From NCBI GenBank assembly GCA_963724705.1, contig CAVRVS010000007.1, positions 669,883-733,882 on the forward strand: a stretch of 64,000 bases of DNA, in the 5' to 3' direction. A program made the translations under genes and the position numbers. The DNA comes from DASQPR01 sp963724705 (GTDB lineage Bacteria; Actinomycetota; Actinomycetes; Mycobacteriales; Micromonosporaceae). Positions 25,459-33,966 of the stretch are shown piece after piece. Positions within the stretch are counted from its first letter, which is position 1; every line of letters begins with the position of its first letter. The notes beneath the pieces are model-generated. The model worked only from the letters and a program-made list of their open reading frames with translations. It did not search any database and was not told where the DNA came from.

Positions 25459-25818
25459 ATGCCCGAGTACCTCATCTACTTCAACCAACAGTGGGTGGGT
25501 GACCACACCGAGGAGTGGTTCCGCGGGCGCGGGCCACTCGCGAGCGCGGTCGTTGACGAGATAAAGGCGGCCGGGGCGTACGTCTTCGCCGGGGGTCTGG
25601 AGGAGGAGGACGGCCCGGTATTCAGTGCCGACGCCACGAGCGGCACATTGTTGTTCACCGACGGGCCCTTCGTCGAGAGCAAGGAGTTCCTGGGCGGATT
25701 GACTGTGGTGGACGTGGCCGACGAGGAGGCGGCCAGGATGTGGGCCGGCAAGATCGCGGAAGCGTGCGGCTGGCCGCAAGAGGTTCGCCGATTCAAGCCG
25801 CAGTTCAAGGTCCAGTGA
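25459..25818 (+). CDS. YciI-like (DGPF) domain protein
   Basis: 119 residues of the YCII/DGPF group: EYLIYFNQQW at the start, SGTLLFTDGPFVESKEFLGG near 64-83 with the DGPF signature, and a C-terminal PQEVRRFKPQF. These ferredoxin-like-fold proteins often sit beside ECF sigma factors in actinomycetes; their activity is not established. The ATG at 25459 has AGAGGGAG upstream; a GTG-type start at 25417 would add 14 unsupported residues. Confidence 0.85.
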   Translation: MPEYLIYFNQQWVGDHTEEWFRGRGPLASAVVDEIKAAGAYVFAGGLEEEDGPVFSADATSGTLLFTDGPFVESKEFLGGLTVVDVADEEAARMWAGKIAEACGWPQEVRRFKPQFKVQ

Positions 25819-26146
25819 TGAGGTCGCCACTTATCAAGCGAGGGTTGAGCCAAGGAGTGGCCGATGCTTGGGCAGCGATGCCGCTGCGATATCGGCCCCC
25901 ACCGGGATGACCTGTCTCGTCGGCGTCGCGAAGTTCGGCGACTAGTCACGGCTCTGGGCGCGGCGAGAACGGCCGTGCCCAGAGCAAGCCAATGGGGCGC
26001 TTTCGCCGATCGAACGGTGCGATGTCGAAGCCCCATGACCCGCGCCCGTCAATGGCTATGGGCACGTTCGTGGCACGTGAGGACAAAACGATCACGGCGT
26101 CCGAGCACCCAAAGGCTGATCTTGGGCGTGGCCTGCGGGGGATTGG
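25819..26146. other. Gene-free stretch before tRNA-Gly
   Basis: About 330 bp between the DGPF gene and the tRNA. The open frames here lack family features and show no ribosome sites. I see no clear repeat or operator. Confidence 0.5.
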
Positions 26147-26220
26147 TGGAGCGGGTGACGGGAATCGAACCCGCACTGTCAGCTTGGGAAGCTGATGTTC
26201 TGCCATTGAACTACACCCGC
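26147..26220 (-). tRNA. tRNA-Gly (anticodon CCC)
   Basis: Read on the minus strand: acceptor GCGGGTG paired with CACCCGC, D arm GTTC/GAAC, anticodon stem TCAGC/GCTGA with loop TTCCCAA, T arm with TTCGATT, discriminator T and encoded CCA. The anticodon CCC is at 26186-26188 and decodes GGG. All four arms pair normally. Confidence 0.96.
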
Positions 26221-26333
26221 GAGCGCCATCACTCTACCTAATGTCGTTGGCGCCTGCACGGGCCGTAGGCGCGGGTCACGACGGGGGTCGGCGGCCTGCC
26301 CAAGGTCACGTCCCACCACTAGGCTCGGGTGCC

Positions 26334-27830
26334 ATGACCGACGAGAAGACCCCTGGTCCTGGTGCCGACAAGCCATCGAACGACCGGGAGAAAGCGGCAC
26401 CCGACGCCACTCCGGAGCCCCAAGACGATCTTGTCACGACTCACCATTCGATCACCATCGATGGCGAGTCGCTTGCCTACACCGTGACAGCGGGGCGCGT
26501 CGTCCTGCGTACCGAGGAATCCAAGGACGACAAGTTCGACGGCGCGCAACCGAAGGCCGAGGTCTTCGTCGTCGCCTACACCCTCGACGGCGCGGACGCG
26601 GCGTCGAGGCCGGTGACGTTCGCGTTCAACGGCGGCCCCGGCTCGTCGAGCGTGTGGCTGCATCTCGGGCTGCTGGGTCCGCGTCGAGTCAACATGGGCG
26701 ATGCCGGCGCCTTGCTGCCGCCGCCCTACGGTCTGGTGGACAACGAGCAAACGCTGCTCAGGCACTCCGACCTGGTCTTCATCGACCCGGTTTCGACCGG
26801 ATACTCGCGCGCCGTCAAGGGCGGCCAGGCCAAAGACTTCCACGGGTACGAGGGTGATGTCGCCTCCGTCGGCGAAATGATCCGGCTGTGGACGTCACGA
26901 AACGGACGGTGGCTGTCTCCGAAGTATCTGTGCGGTGAGTCGTACGGCACGACGCGAGCGGCCGCGTTGTCGCGCTATCTGCAGGAGCGCAGCGCCATGT
27001 ATCTCAATGGCCTGATGCTGATCTCGACCGTCCTGGACTGGGGCAGCTCGCACTTTTCCGGCAACAACGACGACGCGTACGTGATGTACCTGCCGACGTA
27101 CGCGGCGATCGCCCACTACCACGGCAAGCACGGCGACCGGCCGCTGCGCGATGTCCTCGACGAGGCAGAAGCGTTCGCCGAGCGGGACTACCCGTGGGCG
27201 CTGCAGCGGGGCGTACGGCTGACCGACTCCGAGCGTGCCCAGGCGGTCGCGAAGATCGCGGCGCTCACCGGCCTGACCGAGGACTACGTCGACCGGGTCG
27301 ACCTGCGGCCGGAGCATGTCCGGTTCTTCACCGAGGTGCTCCGGGACCGGCGCCGTACGGTCGGTCGACTCGACGGCCGGTTCCTCGGCTGGATGGCCGA
27401 CTATGGGCGGGAGCGGTACGAGAACGATCCGTCGATGGACGCGATCATGGGGCCGTACAGCGCGGCGTTCAACCACTACGTACGGGCTGAGCTTGAATAC
27501 GCCAGCGACTTGACCTACGAGGTGCTGACCGATCGGGTGCGGCCGTGGTCGTTCAAGGAATTCGAGGGCGAGCACATCTTCGTGGCCGACAAGCTCGCCG
27601 CGGCGATGCGGACGAATCCGGCCATGCGCGTACACGTGGCGTGTGGTTTCCACGACGGGGCGACGCCCTACTACGCGGCCGAGCACACGTTCGCGCATTT
27701 GGAGATCCCGGCCGAGCTGCACGACAACATCGAGTTCGCCTACCACGAGGCCGGCCACATGATGTACGTCCACGAGCCGAGCCGGCTCGCACAGTCGCAG
27801 CAGCTCGCATCGTTCGTCTTGGCCGACTGA
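26334..27830 (+). CDS. Serine carboxypeptidase, S10 family
   Basis: 498 residues. Substrate-carboxylate motif FAFNGGPGSSSVW near 96-108, catalytic Ser203 in CGESYGTTRAAAL, Asp near 440 in CGFHDGATPYY, and His near 474 in YHEAGHMMYVHE. These form the S10 triad of enzymes removing C-terminal residues from peptides. There is no clear signal peptide (the N-terminus is acidic and low-complexity), so the protein may be cytoplasmic. The ATG at 26334 is chosen over upstream frames that run into the tRNA region. Confidence 0.9.
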   Translation: MTDEKTPGPGADKPSNDREKAAPDATPEPQDDLVTTHHSITIDGESLAYTVTAGRVVLRTEESKDDKFDGAQPKAEVFVVAYTLDGADAASRPVTFAFNGGPGSSSVWLHLGLLGPRRVNMGDAGALLPPPYGLVDNEQTLLRHSDLVFIDPVSTGYSRAVKGGQAKDFHGYEGDVASVGEMIRLWTSRNGRWLSPKYLCGESYGTTRAAALSRYLQERSAMYLNGLMLISTVLDWGSSHFSGNNDDAYVMYLPTYAAIAHYHGKHGDRPLRDVLDEAEAFAERDYPWALQRGVRLTDSERAQAVAKIAALTGLTEDYVDRVDLRPEHVRFFTEVLRDRRRTVGRLDGRFLGWMADYGRERYENDPSMDAIMGPYSAAFNHYVRAELEYASDLTYEVLTDRVRPWSFKEFEGEHIFVADKLAAAMRTNPAMRVHVACGFHDGATPYYAAEHTFAHLEIPAELHDNIEFAYHEAGHMMYVHEPSRLAQSQQLASFVLAD

Positions 27831-27984
27831 GCGGCCGGCGAGCGATGAGGCGCACCGAAGGACCGGTGCATCCGCTCGCAAACCGGTCGAACCGTGAGGT
27901 CGACGAGGTGTCGCGCGCCCGAACCAACCGCACGGCCTATGAGTCCGCACGTGCACAATCCGGCATGCTGGACGTCGGGTGGCC

Positions 27985-29091
27985 ATGAAGATTCGCGTGT
28001 CGGGTAGACGCCCGATGAGCTCCGAGTCCCGTGCCGGCATCGGCGCGGCCATTGCGCTGCTCGTGGTGATCGCCGCGGTAGAGGTGGCCGACGGCTCGGA
28101 CGCGCACTACATCGGCCTCTACGCCGCGGTGCCGTTCCTCGCGGCCGCCTTCGCGACCTGGCCCGCGATCGTCGCGGTCGGCGCGCTGGCCGCGGTGGTC
28201 GGCGCGGTCTTCGGCATGTACGGCACGGAGCCCACCGGACCGACCGTGGTGAACGTCGTCGGGATCGTGTTGGCCACCGGCATCGCGGCCGCGATTGGCA
28301 CGGTGCGCGCGCGCCAGGCCGAGCGAATGGTCGAGTTGTCGCGTTTGGCGAGCGTGGCCCAGGCGGCCGTGCTGACTCCGCTCGGTCCACGGGTCGGGCC
28401 GCTGGCCGTGGCCGGCCGCTACATCTCGGCGAGTGCCGCGGCCGACATCGGTGGCGACCTGTACGAGGCGGTCGACACCCCGTACGGCGTCCGGATGATC
28501 ATCGGCGACGTACGGGGCAAGGGACTCGACGCCGTACGTGTGGCCAGCATCGTGCTCGGCTCCTACCGGCACGTGGCGTTCGAGCGGCCGGACCTCGCGA
28601 CGATCGTCTCCGACCTCGACCGGGCCGTGGCTCGCTCGGTCGGTGACGAGGATTTCGTGACTGTCGCGCTGGCCGAAGAGCGCGGTGGCACCCTGACGAT
28701 CGTCAACTGCGGCCATCCGCCGCCGCTACTGCTCCGCCGCGGCGAAGTGATCCCGCTGGAACCGCCGACGAACGCGCCACCGCTCGGCTTCATGCCGGTC
28801 GTGAAGCCGCGGGTCGATCGGCTGGAACCAGGCGACCGGATCCTGCTCTACACCGATGGTCTCGCCGAGGCTCGCCGGGAGGGCGACTTCTTCCCGATCG
28901 GCGACCGGGCCTGGGGGCTCCTCGGCCACGGCACTGTCGCCGATGGCCTGGCCTCGCTGGAAAGCGCGTTGATGCAGTGGGTCGAGGGTCGGCTGGACGA
29001 CGACATCGCGCTCGTGCTGATGGAGTATGCGGGCGCGCCGCCGGTCAAGTCCGTACCCAGTTGGGAAGTCGGCACCGAAGTCCGGCAGTGA
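27985..29091 (+). CDS. SpoIIE-type PP2C phosphatase with membrane domain
   Basis: About 368 residues. Three or four hydrophobic helices at 15-105 (IGAAIALLVVIAAVEVA; VPFLAAAFATWPAIVAVGAL; VVNVVGIVLATGIAAAIG), a short linker helix (RQAERMVELSRLASVAQ), then a PP2C-like domain: AAADIGGDLYEA, MIIGDVRGKGLDA, TIVNCGHPPPLLL and ILLYTDGLAEARR hold the aspartates of the two-metal site. Such phosphatases dephosphorylate anti-sigma-antagonist proteins in partner-switching pathways; no STAS or HATPase partner is next to it. A GTG at 27979 and an ATG at 28015 are alternative starts. Confidence 0.88.
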   Translation: MKIRVSGRRPMSSESRAGIGAAIALLVVIAAVEVADGSDAHYIGLYAAVPFLAAAFATWPAIVAVGALAAVVGAVFGMYGTEPTGPTVVNVVGIVLATGIAAAIGTVRARQAERMVELSRLASVAQAAVLTPLGPRVGPLAVAGRYISASAAADIGGDLYEAVDTPYGVRMIIGDVRGKGLDAVRVASIVLGSYRHVAFERPDLATIVSDLDRAVARSVGDEDFVTVALAEERGGTLTIVNCGHPPPLLLRRGEVIPLEPPTNAPPLGFMPVVKPRVDRLEPGDRILLYTDGLAEARREGDFFPIGDRAWGLLGHGTVADGLASLESALMQWVEGRLDDDIALVLMEYAGAPPVKSVPSWEVGTEVRQ

Positions 29092-29130
29092 GCGGCGCGC
29101 GACGGACCACCGGACAAGCCAACACGGCAG

Positions 29131-29155
29131 AAGCCCGCACGAATCGTGCGGGCTT
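29131..29155 (+). terminator. Hairpin after the phosphatase gene
   Basis: AAGCCCGCACG and CGTGCGGGCTT around AAT, 40 bases after the stop codon. No T-run, as usual in high-GC actinomycetes. Confidence 0.65.
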
Positions 29156-29274
29156 CCGTGGTCACTGCCTCCAGCCGATCGCGATCAGCCCTGCGGGCCG
29201 CCCACGATCGTGACCGCCGACGCGGTCGTTGGCCCCGACCGGGCCGACGTGTCGGTGGCGCGGTGCCGACCGGT

Positions 29275-29290
29275 ATACCCCCGCGGGTAT
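29275..29290. promoter_or_regulatory. CsoR-like palindrome without an adjacent gene
   Basis: ATACCC-CCGC-GGGTAT, perfect 6-bp arms. The pattern resembles operators of CsoR/RcnR-type metal sensors. It lies in the 505-bp gene-free stretch 29092-29596, in which I see a terminator, this palindrome and the acyl-CoA dehydrogenase operators but no convincing gene. Confidence 0.35.
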
Positions 29291-29514
29291 TTCGGTGTGA
29301 ACACCGCCCCGAACAGCCTTGAGATCACTGAGATCCTCCCCGGATATACGTGCCGGGAACGGTCATATACCCGCCCCGCGAATGACCTCTCAACGACGAT
29401 CGACCGAGTTGGTTACGCGGGTCGGACAGATATTTTCGTCGTATTTATGACGGTGGCGGGTTTGTGAGCGTCACCACAGCGGGCGGGTGCCGCGTGCTCA
29501 TATTCTTGCCCAAG

Positions 29515-29561
29515 TTACTGGCGGGTAATACAGTCGAATCTACTCGTCAGTAACCTGACGA
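29515..29561. promoter_or_regulatory. Tandem operators before the acyl-CoA dehydrogenase
   Basis: TTAC-TGGCGG-GTAA (29515-29528) and TACT-CGTC-AGTA (29541-29552, extended by one A) have the same layout and are 25 bp apart. The second overlaps TCGTCAG-TAAC-CTGACGA (29544-29561). They lie 36-82 bp before the start codon, fitting a TetR-type fatty-acid regulator; the regulator is not encoded nearby. Confidence 0.5.
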
Positions 29562-29596
29562 CAGATCGTCCGCGACCTTCCGGGGGCACCTGAAAG

Positions 29597-31489
29597 ATGA
29601 GCCACTACAAGACCAACCTGCGCGATCTCGAGTTCAATCTGTTCGAAGTCTTCGGCGTCGACAAGCTGCTGGGCAGCGAGGCGTACCCGGATATCGACGT
29701 GGACACGGCCCGCAGCGTGCTCGCGGAGACCGCGCGGATGGCACGCGACGACCTCGGCGCGAGCTACCTGTCCACCGACCGCGAGCCGCCGGTCTTCGAC
29801 CCGGCGACCCACTCGGTCGTCATGCCGGACGCGTTCAAGAAGTCGTTCGAGTCCTTCATGGACGCTGAGTTCTGGCGGATGGATCTGCCCAGCGGCCTCG
29901 GCGGCACGCCGGCGCCACGCGCGTTGTGGTGGGCCTTCGCCGAGATGGTGCTCGGTTCGAACGCACCGATCTGGATGTACGCCTCGGGCCCGTCGTTCGC
30001 CACCACGCTGTGGCGTGAGGGCACGGACGAGCAGAAGGGATGGGCGAAGCTCTTCGCCGAGAAGCGGTGGGGTTCGACGATGGTGCTCACTGAGCCGGAT
30101 GCCGGCTCCGACGTGGGTGCCGGGCGGACGAAGGCCATCCCGCAGCCGGACGGCACCTGGCACATCGAGGGCGTGAAGCGCTTCATCACCAGTGCCGAGC
30201 ACGATCTGTCCGACAACATCATCCACTACGTGCTGGCTCGCCCGGTGAACACGCCCGGTGCCGGTGGACCGGGCACCAAAGGGCTCTCGCTGTTCGTCGT
30301 GCCGAAGTTCCACTTCGACGCGCAGACCGGCGAGCTGGGCGAACGCAACGGCGTCTTCGTCACGAACGTCGAGCACAAGATGGGCCTCAAGGCATCGACC
30401 ACGTGTGAGTTGACGTTCGGCGAGCATGGCGTGCCGGCGAAGGGCTGGCTGCTCGGCGACGTGCACGAGGGCATCCGGCAGATGTTCCTCATTATCGAGT
30501 ACGCCCGGATGATGGTCGGCACGAAGGCGATCGGCACGCTGTCCACCGGCTACCTGAATGCGCTGGAGTATGCGAAGGCCCGCGTACAGGGAGCCGATCT
30601 CGCCCACCAGAGCGATAAGACCGCGCCACGGGTGACGATCACCCACCACCCCGATGTCCGTCGATCGCTGATGCTGCAGAAGTCGTACGCCGAGGGCCTG
30701 CGCGCGCTGGTCTGCTACACGGCGTCCTGGCAGGACGGTCTCAAGGTGGCCGAACTGGCCGGCGACTCCGCTGCGGCCGAGACGGCGAAGCGGGTCAACG
30801 ATTTCCTGCTGCCGATCGTCAAGGGAGCCGGTTCCGAGCGGGCCTATGAACTGCTCGGCCACGAGTCGCTGCAGACGTTCGGCGGCTCCGGGTTCCTGCA
30901 GGACTATCCGCTCGAGCAGTACGTCCGGGACGCAAAGATCGACACGCTCTACGAAGGAACGACCGCGATCCAGAGCCTCGACCTCATCTTCCGGAAGATC
31001 GTACGGGACCGTGGTGTCGGCCTCGGAACCGTCGCCGCCGAGATCCAGGCGTTCGTCGAGGCCGGCGACGAATACACCGAGCCGGCGGCTTCGGGCGAGG
31101 GCGGCATCGACGGCCGGCTCAAGGAGGAGCGGATCGCGCTGGGCAAGGCGCTCGGCGAGGCGTCCCAGATGGTCGGCACGCTGACGAACTGGATCATGGC
31201 GTCGCAGACCGACCCGCGCGAGCTGTACAAGGTCGGCCTGACCTCGCGTCGCGTGCTCCTCGCGCTCGGTGATCTGCTGGTCGGCTGGCTTCTGCAGCGA
31301 CAGGCTTCGGTCGCGCTGACGGCACTGGCCGGCGCCGGCGTGACGGACGCCGACCGCGCCTTCTACCTGGGCAAGGTAGCAGCGGCCAAGTTCTTCGCGC
31401 ACGAGGTGTTGCCACGCCTCGGTGCCGACCGTCGCATCGTCGAGTCGACGACCCTCGACCTGATGGACGCCGACGAGGACGTTTTCTGA
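29597..31489 (+). CDS. Acyl-CoA dehydrogenase, long type with C-terminal extension
   Basis: 630-residue flavoenzyme that oxidises acyl-CoA to 2-enoyl-CoA. N-terminal helical cap, middle beta domain with WGSTMVLTEPDAGSDVGA near 158-175 (FAD/substrate contact), and the C-terminal helical domain with QTFGGSGFLQDYPLEQYVRD and TLYEGTTAIQSLDL near 437-470. A further 120-residue helical extension follows, as in the FadE5-type/AidB-like long dehydrogenases of actinomycetes. AAGATG start 15 bases after the GGGGGCACC region; no classical ribosome site. Single gene with its own tandem operators and a terminator. Confidence 0.92.
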   Translation: MSHYKTNLRDLEFNLFEVFGVDKLLGSEAYPDIDVDTARSVLAETARMARDDLGASYLSTDREPPVFDPATHSVVMPDAFKKSFESFMDAEFWRMDLPSGLGGTPAPRALWWAFAEMVLGSNAPIWMYASGPSFATTLWREGTDEQKGWAKLFAEKRWGSTMVLTEPDAGSDVGAGRTKAIPQPDGTWHIEGVKRFITSAEHDLSDNIIHYVLARPVNTPGAGGPGTKGLSLFVVPKFHFDAQTGELGERNGVFVTNVEHKMGLKASTTCELTFGEHGVPAKGWLLGDVHEGIRQMFLIIEYARMMVGTKAIGTLSTGYLNALEYAKARVQGADLAHQSDKTAPRVTITHHPDVRRSLMLQKSYAEGLRALVCYTASWQDGLKVAELAGDSAAAETAKRVNDFLLPIVKGAGSERAYELLGHESLQTFGGSGFLQDYPLEQYVRDAKIDTLYEGTTAIQSLDLIFRKIVRDRGVGLGTVAAEIQAFVEAGDEYTEPAASGEGGIDGRLKEERIALGKALGEASQMVGTLTNWIMASQTDPRELYKVGLTSRRVLLALGDLLVGWLLQRQASVALTALAGAGVTDADRAFYLGKVAAAKFFAHEVLPRLGADRRIVESTTLDLMDADEDVF

Positions 31490-31510
31490 TCGCTGCACCA
31501 GACGCAAGAC

Positions 31511-31543
31511 GAACGGCGCGACCGGGTTCCGATCGCGCCGTTC
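31511..31543. terminator. Bidirectional hairpin terminator
   Basis: GAACGGCGCGA (31511-31521) pairs perfectly with TCGCGCCGTTC (31533-31543) around an 11-base loop; GTTGTCC follows. It lies between convergent genes ending at 31489 and 31619. Confidence 0.75.
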
Positions 31544-31563
31544 GTTGTCCGGTCGCCGGGCCT

Positions 31564-31622
31564 CTGCGTCAGCCGGGCACCTGCGTCAGCTGGGTCTCTG
31601 CGTCAGGGGGTCTCTGCGTCAG
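31564..31622. repeat. Four tandem copies of a 16-17 bp unit
   Basis: CTGCGTCAG at 31564, 31581, 31598 and 31614, spacing 17, 17 and 16 bp. The last copy contains the stop codon of the lipoprotein gene (31619-31621 on the minus strand), so the unit with its stop appears to have been copied into the 3' untranslated side. Confidence 0.7.
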
Positions 31623-32278
31623 CCGCAAGGCACCGGGGTCAACAGATCGGCGGTCGGTTGATTCGCGGGGAACTTCAACGTCACCGACGCCGTGTTGTCG
31701 GTGCCCAGTGAGTCGGTCCCAGTCGGCGCAATCATCATCGTGAACTTCACGTCGTGGCCGGGCCACGCACTGGCGCTGAAGTCCTGCCCACCCGTACGGA
31801 CGGTAAAGGTCTTCGGCAGCGTTGCCGCCGTCCCGGTCGTGTTATAGCTGTTGGCGGCGTTGCTCATGCCCCACGGCACCGGATCGGCCGCGTCCGGGCC
31901 GGTGTGGTCGATGGTGAACTCGACATTGACGAAGAGATGGCCGACCTGGTCGGTGTCCCAGGCGCAGCTTCCGGTCGCCGTCACGTGATAGTCGTTGGGC
32001 GGATAGGTGAACGAGCTCTGGCTCGCCGAGGGCGATGCCGATGGGCTGGTCGTGGTGGATCCGCCGTGGCTGCCGCTGCCATGGGTCGACCCGTGGCTCG
32101 TGCCGGCGCTCGGCGCCGGGCTGAGACCAGGCGCGGATCCGAAGCCGGCACTGCCCGACGCGTTCACGCCGTCGCTCAAGCTGCCCTGGCCAGCGACGGC
32201 GTTGTGCGAACACGCGGCGAGCACGGTGGCGGCGAGGGCGCACGCAGCGGCGGTGCCGAAGCCTCGTCGGAAATTCAT
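31619..32278 (-). CDS. Hypothetical lipoprotein with Ser/Gly-rich linker
   Basis: 219 residues from the ATG at 32278. Signal peptide ending in lipobox LAAC (Cys22), then a low-complexity linker to about 90 (GTSHGSTHGSGSHGGSTTT and SPSASPSASQSS), and a beta-rich domain of about 125 residues with two cysteines (GSCAWDTDQVG and the penultimate VPCG). The MSNAANSYNTTG and FTMMIAPTGTDSLG segments suggest an immunoglobulin-like fold related to DUF4352-type domains; not certain. Exported and lipid-anchored; role unknown. Confidence 0.65.
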   Translation of the reverse strand: MNFRRGFGTAAACALAATVLAACSHNAVAGQGSLSDGVNASGSAGFGSAPGLSPAPSAGTSHGSTHGSGSHGGSTTTSPSASPSASQSSFTYPPNDYHVTATGSCAWDTDQVGHLFVNVEFTIDHTGPDAADPVPWGMSNAANSYNTTGTAATLPKTFTVRTGGQDFSASAWPGHDVKFTMMIAPTGTDSLGTDNTASVTLKFPANQPTADLLTPVPCG

Positions 32279-32417
32279 GCGCGGACCGTATCGGTCGGCA
32301 TCGTTGCCGTCGACGGACTGACGCATGCCCGACAGTGCCGGCCGTGCGTCGCTATGTCACGGATGTCGGTGACCGGCCGCCCCGGCTGCGAGCCCGTGCC
32401 CGAGTATCCCGGGACCA

Positions 32418-32480
32418 TGATCCGCCGCCGTGGACGATTACTGCCGCTATCCCGCATCAATCGTCCACCGCAGTGGATCA
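32418..32480. terminator. Two-tier inverted repeat after sixA
   Basis: Inner arms GTGGACGATT (32430-32439) and AATCGTCCAC (32459-32468) are perfect; outer arms TGATCC (32418-32423) and GGATCA (32475-32480) enclose them. It starts 20 bp beyond the phosphatase stop and lies ahead of the lipoprotein gene on the same strand, so a terminator is likely. Confidence 0.5.
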
Positions 32481-32499
32481 CGGCCGCGATGACGCCGAC

Positions 32500-33018
32500 C
32501 TAGCCGCGGGCTACGTACGTCTCCATCAGAGTCGCCGCGCGGAGGTCGGCCCACTGTCCCGAGACGTCATGGACGGCGATGCCGGCCGTCTTCAAGCCGG
32601 CGTCTACGCGCTTGGTCCGATCATCCAACCGTGTGGACAGTGCCGACACCGTCGGGTTATGGCCGATGACCAGCGCCGTATCGACGTCCTCGGTCAAACC
32701 GCGAATCACATCGAGGGCCGCGTTCACGCCACCGTAGATCAGGTCGTCCTCGTATCGGACGGTCGGCGCGACCGTGGTGCCGGAGTCGGCCAGCCCGATC
32801 GCGACACCGTGCCAGGTTCCCCGCGTACGCACCGCCGGCGAGCACAGAACCACGCTCGGGACGAGGTCATGCGATGCCAACCATCGGCCGGCCGCCTCGG
32901 CGTCGTCGCGACCACGCGGCAACAAGGCGCGTTCGATGTCGGGCAGCGTCTCCGACTGCTCCGCCTTGGCATGACGCATGATCACGAGGCGGCGCGCGGT
33001 CCGAGCTCCCGATGTCAT
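32500..33018 (-). CDS. Histidine phosphatase, SixA type
   Basis: 172 residues of the histidine phosphatase (phosphoglycerate mutase-like) superfamily. The phospho-acceptor RHA motif is in RLVIMRHAKAEQ near 10-21, the second Arg in CSPAVRTRGT near 59-68, and the second catalytic His in VIGHNPT near 117-123. Size and sequence match SixA, which dephosphorylates phosphohistidine on signalling proteins in Escherichia coli; the actinobacterial target is unknown. The second RHG residue is Ala, as common in SixA-like members. Confidence 0.88.
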   Translation of the reverse strand: MTSGARTARRLVIMRHAKAEQSETLPDIERALLPRGRDDAEAAGRWLASHDLVPSVVLCSPAVRTRGTWHGVAIGLADSGTTVAPTVRYEDDLIYGGVNAALDVIRGLTEDVDTALVIGHNPTVSALSTRLDDRTKRVDAGLKTAGIAVHDVSGQWADLRAATLMETYVARG

Positions 33019-33090
33019 GGATTCAGCCTAGATGCCCGGCGGCGCCAAGGCGTGCGGCGCGGCGGACCCAGGGGAAAGCGCGGCGCCCGC

Positions 33091-33174
33091 GCAAGAGCGC
33101 AGAGCCGCGTAAGAGCGCGAGCCAGGCAAGAGCGCCGAGCCAGGCAAGAGCGCCGAGCCGGGCAAGAGCGCCGC
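33091..33174. repeat. Five tandem copies of an 18-bp unit
   Basis: AAGAGCGC recurs at 33093, 33111, 33128, 33146 and 33164 (spacing 18, 17, 18, 18); the unit is close to GCAAGAGCGCCGAGCCAG. It lies between the stop of the hemolysin III gene (33181) and the sixA start (33018). No frame through it belongs to either gene. Confidence 0.75.
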
Positions 33175-33180
33175 AACAAC

Positions 33181-33889
33181 CTAGTGGAAGAGCGCGAAGT
33201 AGATCGCGACGTGATGGCAGAGCGCGGCCAGCAATGTGCACGCGTGGAAGAACTCGTGATGCCCGAACGTCTTCGGCCAGGGATTCGGCCGGCGCAGAGC
33301 GTAGAACACGGCGCCGATCGTGTAGAGAACACCGCCGACCAGCATGAGCACCAGTGCCGTCGTGCCGCCATGCCGGGCGATATCCGGCAGTACGAAGATC
33401 GCGACCCAGCCCAGCGCGATGTAGATCGGCGCCGACAGCCATCGGTGTCCGTACGGCGAGACGAATTTCGCGGCGACACCGATGATCGCGCCGCCCCAGA
33501 CGACCGACAAGATGACGATCGCGGTCGTGTGCGGCAGGAGGAGGACGGAGAACGGCGTGTACGTACCGGCGATGAAGATGAAGATCATCGAATGGTCGAG
33601 CCGCCGCATGATCTGGTAGGCCGGCGGGGACCAGAGTCGGCGGTGGTAGAGCGCGCTCGTGCCGAACAGCAGACACACGGTCAGGCTGTAGATCGCGCAC
33701 GAGCGTTGCCGGCCGTACGCCGCCGCCGACCGTCGCGGCCAGGGTCACCAGCACGATGCCGGCGACGATCGCGACGAAGAACGCGTACACGTGGAGCCAG
33801 CCCCGCATCCGCGGCTTGTTGATCTCCGCGATCCGATCGGTCCGAGTCAGCGACAAGGGCGGCGCCGTGGCGTCGGTTGGCTGGCTCAC
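33181..33889 (-). CDS. Hemolysin III family membrane protein, one frameshift
   Basis: Seven-helix membrane protein of the Hly-III/PAQR group. The main frame (33678 to 33181) has CLLFGTSALYHR, RRLDHSMIFIFIAGTYTPF and FHACTLLAALCHHVAIYFAL, with the His and Asp residues of the PAQR zinc-like site. The first helix (RMRGWLHVYAFFVAIVAGIV) is in another frame, and the two join near 33715 at GGCGGCGGCG if one base is added or removed. The GTG at 33889 is the probable start. About 235 residues when repaired. Function in bacteria is unproven despite the name. Confidence 0.8.
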
Positions 33890-33966
33890 GACCAACAGGC
33901 TACGGCACCGTAAGTTACTGATAAGTAGCGAGACGCTCACCAGGTGGTCTGCCACACTCTGCAGGC

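Noticed and set aside
26147..26220. tRNA-Gly as an integration site of a mobile element
   Set aside because: No integrase, no direct repeat of the tRNA 3' end and no transposase is visible in the window.
29540..31507. 655-codon open frame on the minus strand opposite the acyl-CoA dehydrogenase
   Set aside because: Shadow frame of a strongly conserved plus-strand gene; no motifs and no ribosome site.
33091..33174. The 18-bp tandem repeat as a CRISPR array
   Set aside because: There are no spacers; units are contiguous, and no cas genes are in the window.
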